Below are positions 36,465-43,086 of a stretch of 64,000 nucleotides of DNA, in pieces. The number at the start of each line of letters is the position of its first letter. The stretch's first letter is position 1. Below the pieces are notes generated by a model. The model did not search any database. It was not told the origin of the DNA and was given only the letters and a program-made list of their open reading frames with translations. Where the stretch lies: NCBI GenBank assembly GCA_944322145.1, contig CALUNW010000001.1, forward strand, positions 186,001-250,000, read 5' to 3'. This DNA is from an uncultured Atopobiaceae bacterium. Lineage in GTDB: Bacteria > Actinomycetota > Coriobacteriia > Coriobacteriales > Atopobiaceae. Both the position numbers and the translations under genes were made by a program.

Positions 36465-37292
36465 TCACGCGCACGCGCGGATCGCGTCGCGCAGGAACTG
36501 AGCGGCGCCGGGGGCCACCTTCTCGTAGTAGGCGCGGAACCGCTCGTCGGAGACGTAGCCGTCGGCGAGGCCCTTGTGGGCCTCGGGCGTGTAGAGGCCG
36601 TCCGGCCAGTACATGCGCAGCCAGTGGCCGTGCATCGCCACGAGCCTGCGCGCCGCCGGGCCGGCCGGGTCTCCCGCCTCCATCGCGCGGCGCAGCTGCT
36701 CGTTGATGGCCAGCGCCAGCTCCTCGGCCTGCAGGTGTGCCGCCTCGCCCATCGCCACGTACTTCTCGTTGGCCGCGTCCATCACCTCGTCACCGTAGGC
36801 CGCGCGGACCTCTGCGCCGTAGGCCTCCTCGTTCTCGGCGACCTCGCGCCAGCGCTTCAGGTGCGGCAGGAGCGTTGCCATGAGCGAGACCGCCTCGTCG
36901 AGGGAGACGCCGAGCGCCTTTGCCTCCATCGGGGCCGTGGCCTCGATGAACTCGTCCATCGTCATGCCCTTGGCCGTGAAGTCGCCGTGGTCGTAGCAGT
37001 ACTTGCAGAAGTCCGCACTCCTGGTGCCGTCGGCCTCGGTGCCGTGCATCTCCTCGTCGGGGATGGGCATGCTGCAGCACTGGCAGTAGTAGCTCATGGG
37101 CATGTCGAAGAAGCGCTCGAGCGGCACCCCGAAGGTGACGCAGATGAGCTTCACCATGTCGATGCCGGGCGTGGTCTCGCCCTGCTCCCAGCGAGACACC
37201 GCCTGCCGCGTCACGTAGAGCCTGCGCGCCATCTCCTCCTGCGTGATGCCCGCCTCCCTGCGGATGTCGGCGATGACGTCCTTGATGGCCAT
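36465..37292 (-). CDS. XRE regulator with zinc ribbon and TipAS domain
   Basis: 275 residues in three parts: an XRE helix-turn-helix (about 5-60, GITQEEMARRLYVTRQAVSRWEQGE), a putative zinc ribbon (about 68-105, CQCC at 70-73 and C96-x2-C99), and a C-terminal TipAS-like helical domain (about 130-275) of the kind that traps thiopeptide antibiotics in TipA. It could be a ligand-responsive repressor or an antibiotic-sequestering protein. The start at 37292 follows AAGGAGGAACC. The upstream longer frame to 37364 is rejected. Confidence 0.82.
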   Translation of the reverse strand: MAIKDVIADIRREAGITQEEMARRLYVTRQAVSRWEQGETTPGIDMVKLICVTFGVPLERFFDMPMSYYCQCCSMPIPDEEMHGTEADGTRSADFCKYCYDHGDFTAKGMTMDEFIEATAPMEAKALGVSLDEAVSLMATLLPHLKRWREVAENEEAYGAEVRAAYGDEVMDAANEKYVAMGEAAHLQAEELALAINEQLRRAMEAGDPAGPAARRLVAMHGHWLRMYWPDGLYTPEAHKGLADGYVSDERFRAYYEKVAPGAAQFLRDAIRACA

Positions 37293-37412
37293 GAGGTTCC
37301 TCCTTGATCGTATCTCTCTTGCAAGGCCATTGTCACCGCGTGTCTGACGCCGCACAAGAAACAACCCGTTGCGTGACCCTAGGCTCTCCCGCTCCCTTGC
37401 GAGAATGAAAGC

Positions 37413-38300
37413 CTATTGCCAGTTTCCTAGCTCAGGATTCCATATTCTGCCCTCAGCTGAGCCCTCAACTGCCGGATCGAATAGGGTGGCAGCAAGCGCA
37501 GCGGCGGCGGATATGTCCTCAATGTCGGAGGCAAGAGGCACCTGTCTGCATAACTTCCTGAATCTAGTCTGCCCTGCGTCAAACCACTCCGCAGGAATCT
37601 CGAAATGATCGGGCAGGGGCATTCTTCTTGCGAGGCATTCCTGCCTTAGTCGCCGAGAAAGCTTCGTGCCGTCAATCGCGCAGCTTCGGGCGTACACCAC
37701 GATGTCAACCAGATCCTTCTGCCTCGAAGAGGGCCTGCTACGGTGTCGCTCTGCAATGCCACAGAACTTGTCGGCAAGCGAGCTCTCCACGGCACACACG
37801 CGGTAGGGGAATGCTAGAAGGTCTCGCACAGTAATTCGGTCGGCGGGCATGACGGTATCGAAATCCTCTTGGGGAATGACATCAACGACAAGGTCTATAG
37901 AGATATCCTGGAGCCTCTTGTTCCCTAATCGGACCTGGAACCTCACGTTCATGCCGGATCGATACTCGTCCTCTGCCTTGATGGGAGCCATTCCGGCGAA
38001 TGAGAACGTGACGAAGTCCCCAAGGTCAGTAGCAGCCAGACGCTTCAGCTCTTCGACGGCTTTCTCGAGATCGCCGTCCGTTGATAGGAGGTCAACGTCA
38101 CGCGTCGCGCGAGCATCAATCGTACGTGCGAGCATGCTCAGACCACCTTTGAGCAGAAAGTGAGAGTCGGGTTCGCTGAAAACTCGACAGAGGAGGCGAT
38201 GGAAGAAGAAGCCCGCATAAGCCCTGCCGGTATCCATCGGCGATGCCTTCGCCGCAGCCTTAATCGCCTTGTCAAGATCCTCTGAGGTCCTATATGTCAT
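37413..38300 (-). CDS. abiEii: AbiEii-type nucleotidyltransferase toxin
   Basis: 295 residues of the AbiEii/AbiGii family. The signature LLKGGLSML (about 49-57) and RATRDVDLL (64-72) carry the nucleotidyltransferase acidic residues, and a later block DIVVYARS follows. These are type IV toxins that can block phage by transferring nucleotides to tRNA or other targets. It overlaps the upstream AbiEi antitoxin by 11 bases. GC content and codon use are lower than in neighbouring core genes, consistent with acquisition. Confidence 0.88.
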   Translation of the reverse strand: MTYRTSEDLDKAIKAAAKASPMDTGRAYAGFFFHRLLCRVFSEPDSHFLLKGGLSMLARTIDARATRDVDLLSTDGDLEKAVEELKRLAATDLGDFVTFSFAGMAPIKAEDEYRSGMNVRFQVRLGNKRLQDISIDLVVDVIPQEDFDTVMPADRITVRDLLAFPYRVCAVESSLADKFCGIAERHRSRPSSRQKDLVDIVVYARSCAIDGTKLSRRLRQECLARRMPLPDHFEIPAEWFDAGQTRFRKLCRQVPLASDIEDISAAAALAATLFDPAVEGSAEGRIWNPELGNWQ

Positions 38301-38922
38301 AGAGACCGCACTCCTCGATGATTCGGCGCACCTTACGAGCCTTCCCGGGCGTGAGCTGCCTTACGATTGCGCGCAGTTTCTCAAGGTCAAGCCCCTTCTC
38401 CAGGGCGTCATCGCAAGCATCTCGCACAAGTGAGGGCTCTTCGTCGTCGAGTACAAGGTCGACGATGGTGCGCTCCGGTCTCGTTACGGCAAACCCATGA
38501 TCGAATCCTACGTCTTCCCGAGAGATCTGTCGGACAGAGGAGCGAACATCGGGGTTTCTGGTCTTAAGCCGTCTAGGGGCATACATGCAGATGGGGGTCA
38601 GGAAAAAGTCGCCGATGCCGATGAGGGACGCCGCTGTAGTTCCGCCAACAGCAATACCGTCCCATGCGCCGTACGCCATCCGCTCGTGAAGCATCTTCTC
38701 GGGAGAGGTAAGCTTCCAAGCGGCGGCAATCTCGTCGGTGGGAGAAGATGTCGCCGCGGCCGAGCGGTACGCTCCGTGAGCGAGTCTCACGAGCCGCCCG
38801 GCGGAGCAGGCCTTTGCTAGCGCACTGCGAGATATGCCGAGCCGCGCCGCTTGGGCGGTCGTGAATACGCCTTCGGAAGCAGAGAGCGAATCGATGAACG
38901 GAGCTTGTCTTTGTCTAAACAT
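38290..38922 (-). CDS. abiEi: AbiEi-type antitoxin/regulator
   Basis: 210 residues. The N-terminal winged helix (GVFTTAQAARLGISRSALAKACSAG) is the AbiEi_4-type DNA-binding domain, followed by the antitoxin domain (RPERTIVDLVLDDEEP). It represses its own promoter and neutralises the toxin without direct binding. It overlaps the toxin gene, giving a complete type IV toxin-antitoxin/abortive infection pair. Confidence 0.88.
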   Translation of the reverse strand: MFRQRQAPFIDSLSASEGVFTTAQAARLGISRSALAKACSAGRLVRLAHGAYRSAAATSSPTDEIAAAWKLTSPEKMLHERMAYGAWDGIAVGGTTAASLIGIGDFFLTPICMYAPRRLKTRNPDVRSSVRQISREDVGFDHGFAVTRPERTIVDLVLDDEEPSLVRDACDDALEKGLDLEKLRAIVRQLTPGKARKVRRIIEECGLYDI

Positions 38923-38980
38923 GTCCCAATTGTATCCTATTAGGCTACTTTTGCGGCATATTGAATGCCTCCTAGAAAAC

Positions 38981-40519
38981 CTACTCGCACGTCAGCTTCG
39001 CCTCATGTTCTGGCAGCCACTCGATCTTGTCGCCAAAGGCGACCATGTCTCCGTCGTACACATGCATGAAATCGAGGATGGTCCCATGGCTCTTGGGGAA
39101 CATGCTCTCGCAATACACGGGAATGACATCACGGGGGACCACGCCTATGACGTCCTCCCCCTTGAATCGAGCGAGAATCGCGCGAGCATCCCTCAGAACG
39201 ACGGGCAGTCCAGCACGCTTGAGCGCGACATAGAAATGCACCGCTTCAACTGACCGGTTCCATGCCTTGCCGGCCACCACATAGTAGTAACCCCATGATC
39301 GCTCGGCGGCGCTGAACTCTTCGTCTGAGAGTTCTCCGGCGCGGCGTCGGAACTCCGCAGCCCATCTGTCGTGACACACGACAAGGCTCACGTGCGTGGA
39401 GTTGCCGCCCCGGCACACTTCCCACGGGTGTCCGCCCCTGCGGGTTCTGTCGAAGAACCACGCCTCCCACGCCTCGGGGCTGGAAAGATCGATACCCGGT
39501 CCAGAGAAGAGCCCCGATCCCTTGCCGGTCAAGCCTTCATCGCGACCGTCCGCATAGCGGATGTAGAGCTCATCGAGCAGAAGGCGCTCGCCGTCGTTCC
39601 CGCAGACGTCGTACCCGCATGCCTCATAGCCGAGCGCACAGGCAGCAAGAAAGTCGTTGCCCGTCATTGAAGCCAGGCGGCCGATCGCGTCTGCGTCCTC
39701 CGCATCCGCTGTGGCATATTCGCAGAACGTAGCATACGTGCGCCCGTCCATTCCGTTGAAGACGGCGTCTCTGTCCTCCGGATGCGCGGCCCAGACGACT
39801 GCTCGCGAAACCACGCCGGTACGTAGGAAATACGGAAGTTGTTCGGCGACGGTCGCGTTATACGACCCCTCCCGCAGCTCCCGCATGCTTTTGCGCACGG
39901 AATGAACCAACAGGTCAAGCAAGATGACAGCGTGCTCCTCGAGCCAATCGAAGTCAGCGGGCTTTTGATTTGAGTCGGCGCAGAGCACCATCACGCTACC
40001 GACCGACACTGCCCGACAATGCTCGTTCTCTACCACAACGAGCTCGTACCACGAGTAGTCGTCAGGATATTCGCTTTTCCACAGCCCAACGTAATCCTCA
40101 TGCGAAGAAACCTCCCCCTCGGCAAGCAGCTCATCGTAATCGCCAAAGTCATCTAGGGTTCCGCGTGGGATCTTAAGCCAAATTGATTTCACCTCACCGT
40201 TGCCCGTCAGGGGCTTAAGGTCGGCGAGCTCTCCGAGGAGGCGATCAAGCGCTTCGAGTACCTTTCTCGTCTGAGCGGAAGGATTCTTGTAACCCCTACT
40301 GAAGCTCAAAAGAAGTCTGTCGATATCGGGGGCAACCAGCTTCCAGTCCATGCGCGTCTCCAATTCATTCAAAGCCTCAAATAATGAAATCAAAAATGAA
40401 TCGCAGATTGTTGCGTGAGGATAGGGGGCCTCGCAAGCGGACATATGCGCCCGCACGATATTCCTCTCGGCAAACTGAATAGGTGAATTGAGCCACGGCC
40501 AAACCCCCGTCACACTCAC
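38981..40519 (-). CDS. Large unknown protein in the accessory region
   Basis: 512 residues, no membrane segment and no motif recognised. The first 230 residues are helical and acidic. The C-terminal half (about 240-480) contains blocks such as DRRRRGGHPWEVCRGGNS-like basic turns, NSTHVSLVVCHDRW, and PVYCESMFPKSHGTILDFMHVYDGD. The second half has the look of a family in which a conserved core handles a Cys/His site, but no catalytic set can be named. GC is lower than in the core genes. It sits alone between abiE and the guanidinium exporter. Confidence 0.7.
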   Translation of the reverse strand: MSVTGVWPWLNSPIQFAERNIVRAHMSACEAPYPHATICDSFLISLFEALNELETRMDWKLVAPDIDRLLLSFSRGYKNPSAQTRKVLEALDRLLGELADLKPLTGNGEVKSIWLKIPRGTLDDFGDYDELLAEGEVSSHEDYVGLWKSEYPDDYSWYELVVVENEHCRAVSVGSVMVLCADSNQKPADFDWLEEHAVILLDLLVHSVRKSMRELREGSYNATVAEQLPYFLRTGVVSRAVVWAAHPEDRDAVFNGMDGRTYATFCEYATADAEDADAIGRLASMTGNDFLAACALGYEACGYDVCGNDGERLLLDELYIRYADGRDEGLTGKGSGLFSGPGIDLSSPEAWEAWFFDRTRRGGHPWEVCRGGNSTHVSLVVCHDRWAAEFRRRAGELSDEEFSAAERSWGYYYVVAGKAWNRSVEAVHFYVALKRAGLPVVLRDARAILARFKGEDVIGVVPRDVIPVYCESMFPKSHGTILDFMHVYDGDMVAFGDKIEWLPEHEAKLTCE

Positions 40520-40740
40520 GGCAAACTAACCTGCACAAACTGTGAGCTCCGGACTCTTGGGGTGCCGGAGGACGGGGGCGCGTGCCCGCCCGGGAACTTC
40601 AAGTGCGGCCAGTCCCTGTTACCCCTGATCGCCTGCGGGCACGTGCCGTTGGGGGCCTCCGTGCCGGCTCTTGTCGCTCCCGTACCTTGGCGAGAGTATA
40701 CCACAGTACAGAACGCGTGTTCGTCGAAAAAGAAAAAACG
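40520..40740. other. Gap right of the accessory region, no assignable gene
   Basis: About 220 bases. A 62-codon frame on the minus strand (40516-40704) runs through it but lacks a credible ribosome site and resembles no family known to me. The sequence 40550-40660 is abruptly GC-rich again, so the border of the lower-GC island is near 40540. Confidence 0.4.
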
Positions 40741-40741
40741 G

Positions 40742-40830
40742 GTATGTACACGTTCCGACCCGGCCGTCCTTCTCGTCTGAAGTCCTGAGCTGCGGAAATG
40801 CGTGAAGAGCTACGGAGTGGGATGTACACA
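40742..40830. repeat. 19-bp-period repeat element, degenerate copy E
   Basis: CTTCTCG (40769-40775) and CGTGAAG (40801-40807) keep the 32-base core spacing of the other copies, and one ATGTACAC palindrome stands on each side (40744 and 40822). The other units are lost. Confidence 0.55.
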
Positions 40831-40891
40831 CCCTCACCTGCGCATGACATCGGACCCCGCGCCTGTGCTACGATTCCCCCGACCCGACGGG

Positions 40892-40935
40892 TCTCTGACG
40901 AGGGCAGCCGTACCAGAATCGCAAAGACGGCGCAC
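40892..40935 (+). ncRNA. Guanidine-III riboswitch (ykkC-III / PRAIRIE)
   Basis: The conserved guanidine-III sequence is present: GACGAGG at 40897-40903, GCCGTACC at 40907-40914 and AAGACGGCGC at 40924-40933. TCTG pairs with CAGA (P1) and GCCGT with ACGGC (P2), forming the pseudoknot fold of this class. It lies about 10 bases before the GGAGG of an SMR exporter gene, so it would control translation start in response to guanidinium. Confidence 0.85.
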
Positions 40936-40951
40936 AATCTTGGAGGTTGCC

Positions 40952-41275
40952 ATGGATTGGGTCATTTTGGTCGTGTCGGGCGCGATGGAGGCCGTGTGGG
41001 CCCAGGCCCTCGACCGCTCCGAGGGCTTTACGCAGCTCGTCCCCACGATCGTCTTTGTCGTCGCCCTGGCGGCGAGCATGCTCGGCCTGAGCCACGCCGT
41101 CCGCACGATCCCGCTGGGCACCGCCTACGCCGTCTGGGTGGGCATCGGCGCGGCTCTCACGGTGGCGTGGGGCGTCGCCTCCGGCGCGGAGTCGTTCTCG
41201 TGGGCAAAGGTCCTGCTCATCGCGGGCCTCGTGGCGTGCGTCGTCGGCCTCAAGCTGGTGGGGGAGGGGCACTAG
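40952..41275 (+). CDS. gdx: SMR-family guanidinium exporter (Gdx/SugE type)
   Basis: 107 residues, four transmembrane helices, SugE-like. The membrane Glu needed for proton/substrate exchange is in helix 1 (SGAMEAVWAQALDRSEGF), and the family blocks GLSHAVRTIPLGTAYAVWVGIGA and LLIAGLVACVVGLKL follow. The guanidine-III riboswitch directly upstream identifies it as a guanidinium/proton antiporter. ATG at 40952 follows TTGGAGGTTG. It converges with the GNAT toxin gene with a 4-base overlap of the stops. Confidence 0.93.
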   Translation: MDWVILVVSGAMEAVWAQALDRSEGFTQLVPTIVFVVALAASMLGLSHAVRTIPLGTAYAVWVGIGAALTVAWGVASGAESFSWAKVLLIAGLVACVVGLKLVGEGH

Positions 41276-41757
41276 AGTCGCACGAACATGCGACGAGAGT
41301 CGCTCGCCAGGCGTTGGAACCCAAAGTGGGCGTAGAAGCCCTCCGCGCACTCGTCTGCCGGGTCGACGACAAGCGCCCTAGAGGCAACGATGCGCGAAGC
41401 CGCGGCCGCGCGGAGAATGGCATCCTGCAGCAGTCGGGCACCCGCCGTTTTCCCCTGACAGCGCTTGTCAACGGCAAGCTGGCCAAGCAGCGTGCAGGGA
41501 ATCGGGTTCGGGGCGTTTCGGCGCAACGAGCCGGCAAGCGTCCCAACGCGCGCAACCGCATGGGTGCTCAGGGCATAGAAGCCGCAGATCTCGCCGGTGG
41601 AGAGGGGCAGGACGTACACCCGCGCGGTCCCGTCCCGCATCGCGCGACGCGCTCGCTCCTTGAGCCAGGTGTCGTTATCGCCGTTGCCGGAGCAAAACCC
41701 GCTTACGTCGTCGTCTTCCAGAAGCGGGCGGATGCGACGAAACGCTAGTCCTCCCAT
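41272..41757 (-). CDS. GNAT acetyltransferase toxin (TacT-like)
   Basis: 161 residues, GNAT fold with the TacT/AtaT layout: CSGNGDNDTWLKERARRAMRDGTARVYVL at the N-terminus, GFYALS, LLGQLAVDKRCQGKTAGARLL (acetyl-CoA-binding loop, QGKTAG replacing the usual QGxGxG), and FYAHFGFQRL with the conserved Tyr. Such toxins acetylate charged tRNA and stop translation. It overlaps the upstream antitoxin gene by 13 bases. Confidence 0.85.
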   Translation of the reverse strand: MGGLAFRRIRPLLEDDDVSGFCSGNGDNDTWLKERARRAMRDGTARVYVLPLSTGEICGFYALSTHAVARVGTLAGSLRRNAPNPIPCTLLGQLAVDKRCQGKTAGARLLQDAILRAAAASRIVASRALVVDPADECAEGFYAHFGFQRLASDSRRMFVRL

Positions 41758-42035
41758 GCGAACTCGCGATCGAGCAGCTCGCGGGTGACCGCGGGGACGG
41801 CAGAGTCGAGGGCGCTCGCAAAGCGTCCGTAGTCATCCGCGGAGAGGTATGTTGTGACCTCGTCGCTCACCTGCCGACGAACCTCAAACGGGAAGCCTCC
41901 GCACTCATTGAACATGTGGACGAACACCTTGATGGCAGCGGACGGCGTCAGGCCCAGGGCGGCGGTGTTCCTGACGAAGGCGTCCTTCTCCTCGGCGCTC
42001 AGCTTGGTGTTGAGCGATGTCATTGTCATCGCCAT
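41745..42035 (-). CDS. RelB/DinJ-type antitoxin paired with the GNAT toxin
   Basis: 96 residues. The N-terminal half LNTKLSAEEKDAFVRNTAALGLTPSAAI then FVHMFNECGGFPFEV is the RelB/DinJ ribbon-helix-helix pattern. The C-terminal tail (SDEVTTYLSADDYGRFASAL and on) would wrap the toxin. GNAT toxins usually pair with DUF1778-type antitoxins, so this is an unusual combination. GGGAGGTCCC precedes the ATG. The gene is divergent from another RelB-domain gene 158 bases away. Confidence 0.82.
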   Translation of the reverse strand: MAMTMTSLNTKLSAEEKDAFVRNTAALGLTPSAAIKVFVHMFNECGGFPFEVRRQVSDEVTTYLSADDYGRFASALDSAVPAVTRELLDREFAWED

Positions 42036-42137
42036 GGGACCTCCCTCGTCAGTCGTCCCGTCTTACAATCTGATTCAATTTATACCACGACAGACCACAA
42101 TGTAGCCTGACAGTCTTCTTGGCGCATCATCGTCATC

Positions 42138-42182
42138 TTTCCATATCTCGATCTGTAAGATAGAATAAAGACAATGTCTTTA
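42138..42182 (+). promoter_or_regulatory. Promoter and palindromic operator of the RelB-ABC gene
   Basis: TTTCCA (42138-42143), a 17-base spacer and TAGAAT (42161-42166) form a possible promoter. Immediately after it is a perfect palindrome, TAAAGACA-A-TGTCTTTA (42166-42182), which ends just before the AAGGAGG ribosome site. A repressor bound there would block transcription start. Confidence 0.6.
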
Positions 42183-42193
42183 AGGAGGCTGCC

Positions 42194-43084
42194 ATGTCCC
42201 CCACAACGCTCGTAAACTTCCGTCTTGATCAAGACACCAAGCGCTCCATGGAGAGCGTCTGCCGCGACCTCGGGATGAGCATGACCACAGCGTTCACGCT
42301 CTTCGCCAAGAAGGTCGATCGCGAGCGACGCATCCCCTTCGACGTGTCGCTCGACGGAACCCCCGCTCCCAGCGCGCCGCAGCCCCTGGCAATCGGCGCA
42401 AACCATGCAGACCCCGCCGTCATTGTCGAAGGCGTCACACGTGTCTTTGGCGAGGGAGCGGGGGAGAGGCGAGCGCTTGACGGCGCAACGCTTATCGTGC
42501 GCCGAGGCGAATTCGTTGCCGTCACGGGCGCCTCCGGTTCCGGCAAGTCGACCCTGCTGCACATCCTCGGCGGCGTGGATGCCCCCACCTCGGGTCGCGT
42601 GGTCGTGGACGGCATGGACCTCTCGACGCTCGGCTCCGACGCTCTGGCGCTCTATCGCCGGCATACCGTCGGCCTCGTCTACCAGTTTCACAACCTCGTC
42701 CCGTTCCTCTCCGCGCGCGACAACATCGAGCTCCCCGTTCGCTTTGACGGGTCTCGGCCTGATTCTGCGACGATCTCTGAGCTCCTTGACCTTCTCGACA
42801 TCACAGACTGCGAGAAGAGCATGCCCTCGGAGCTCTCCGGAGGGCAGCAGCAGCGCGTTGCCATCGCGCGGGCTCTCGTCTCTCACCCGGCTGTCGTCCT
42901 GGCAGATGAGCCCACGGGCAGCCTTGACCGTGCAAACGGTGAGAAGGTCGTTGGCCTCCTGAGCAAAGTGAGAGAGCACTTTGACACCACCATCGTCCTC
43001 GTTACCCATGACGAGAGCGTAGCGGCCAGTGCCGACCGTATTGTGCGCATCTCCGATGGCCGCGTCGTCGACAGGGAGGGATAG
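42194..43084 (+). CDS. RelB/DinJ domain fused to MacB-type ABC ATPase
   Basis: 296 residues in one uninterrupted frame. Residues 1-54 (TTLVNFRLDQDTKRSMESV, then MSMTTAFTLFAKKVDRERRIPFDV) are a full RelB/DinJ-type antitoxin N-domain, normally the dimerising ribbon-helix-helix DNA-binding part. A proline/alanine linker (55-72) leads to a complete MacB/LolD-like ATPase: Walker A GASGSGKST at 112-120, Q-loop Gln164, LSGGQ at 214-218 and Walker B VVLADEP with Glu239. The start is supported by AAGGAGGCTGCC. Two bases separate it from its FtsX-type permease. The DNA-binding domain and the palindrome at its promoter suggest that the ATPase regulates its own operon; this is inference. Confidence 0.88.
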   Translation: MSPTTLVNFRLDQDTKRSMESVCRDLGMSMTTAFTLFAKKVDRERRIPFDVSLDGTPAPSAPQPLAIGANHADPAVIVEGVTRVFGEGAGERRALDGATLIVRRGEFVAVTGASGSGKSTLLHILGGVDAPTSGRVVVDGMDLSTLGSDALALYRRHTVGLVYQFHNLVPFLSARDNIELPVRFDGSRPDSATISELLDLLDITDCEKSMPSELSGGQQQRVAIARALVSHPAVVLADEPTGSLDRANGEKVVGLLSKVREHFDTTIVLVTHDESVAASADRIVRISDGRVVDREG

Positions 43085-43086
43085 CT

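Noticed and set aside
40516-40704. 62-codon minus-strand frame before the guanidinium exporter
   Set aside because: No ribosome site and no recognisable family; the region looks noncoding or remnant.
42194-43084. RelB part and ATPase as two separate genes
   Set aside because: There is a single frame with no stop; no start codon with a ribosome site lies between residue 55 and the ATPase domain.
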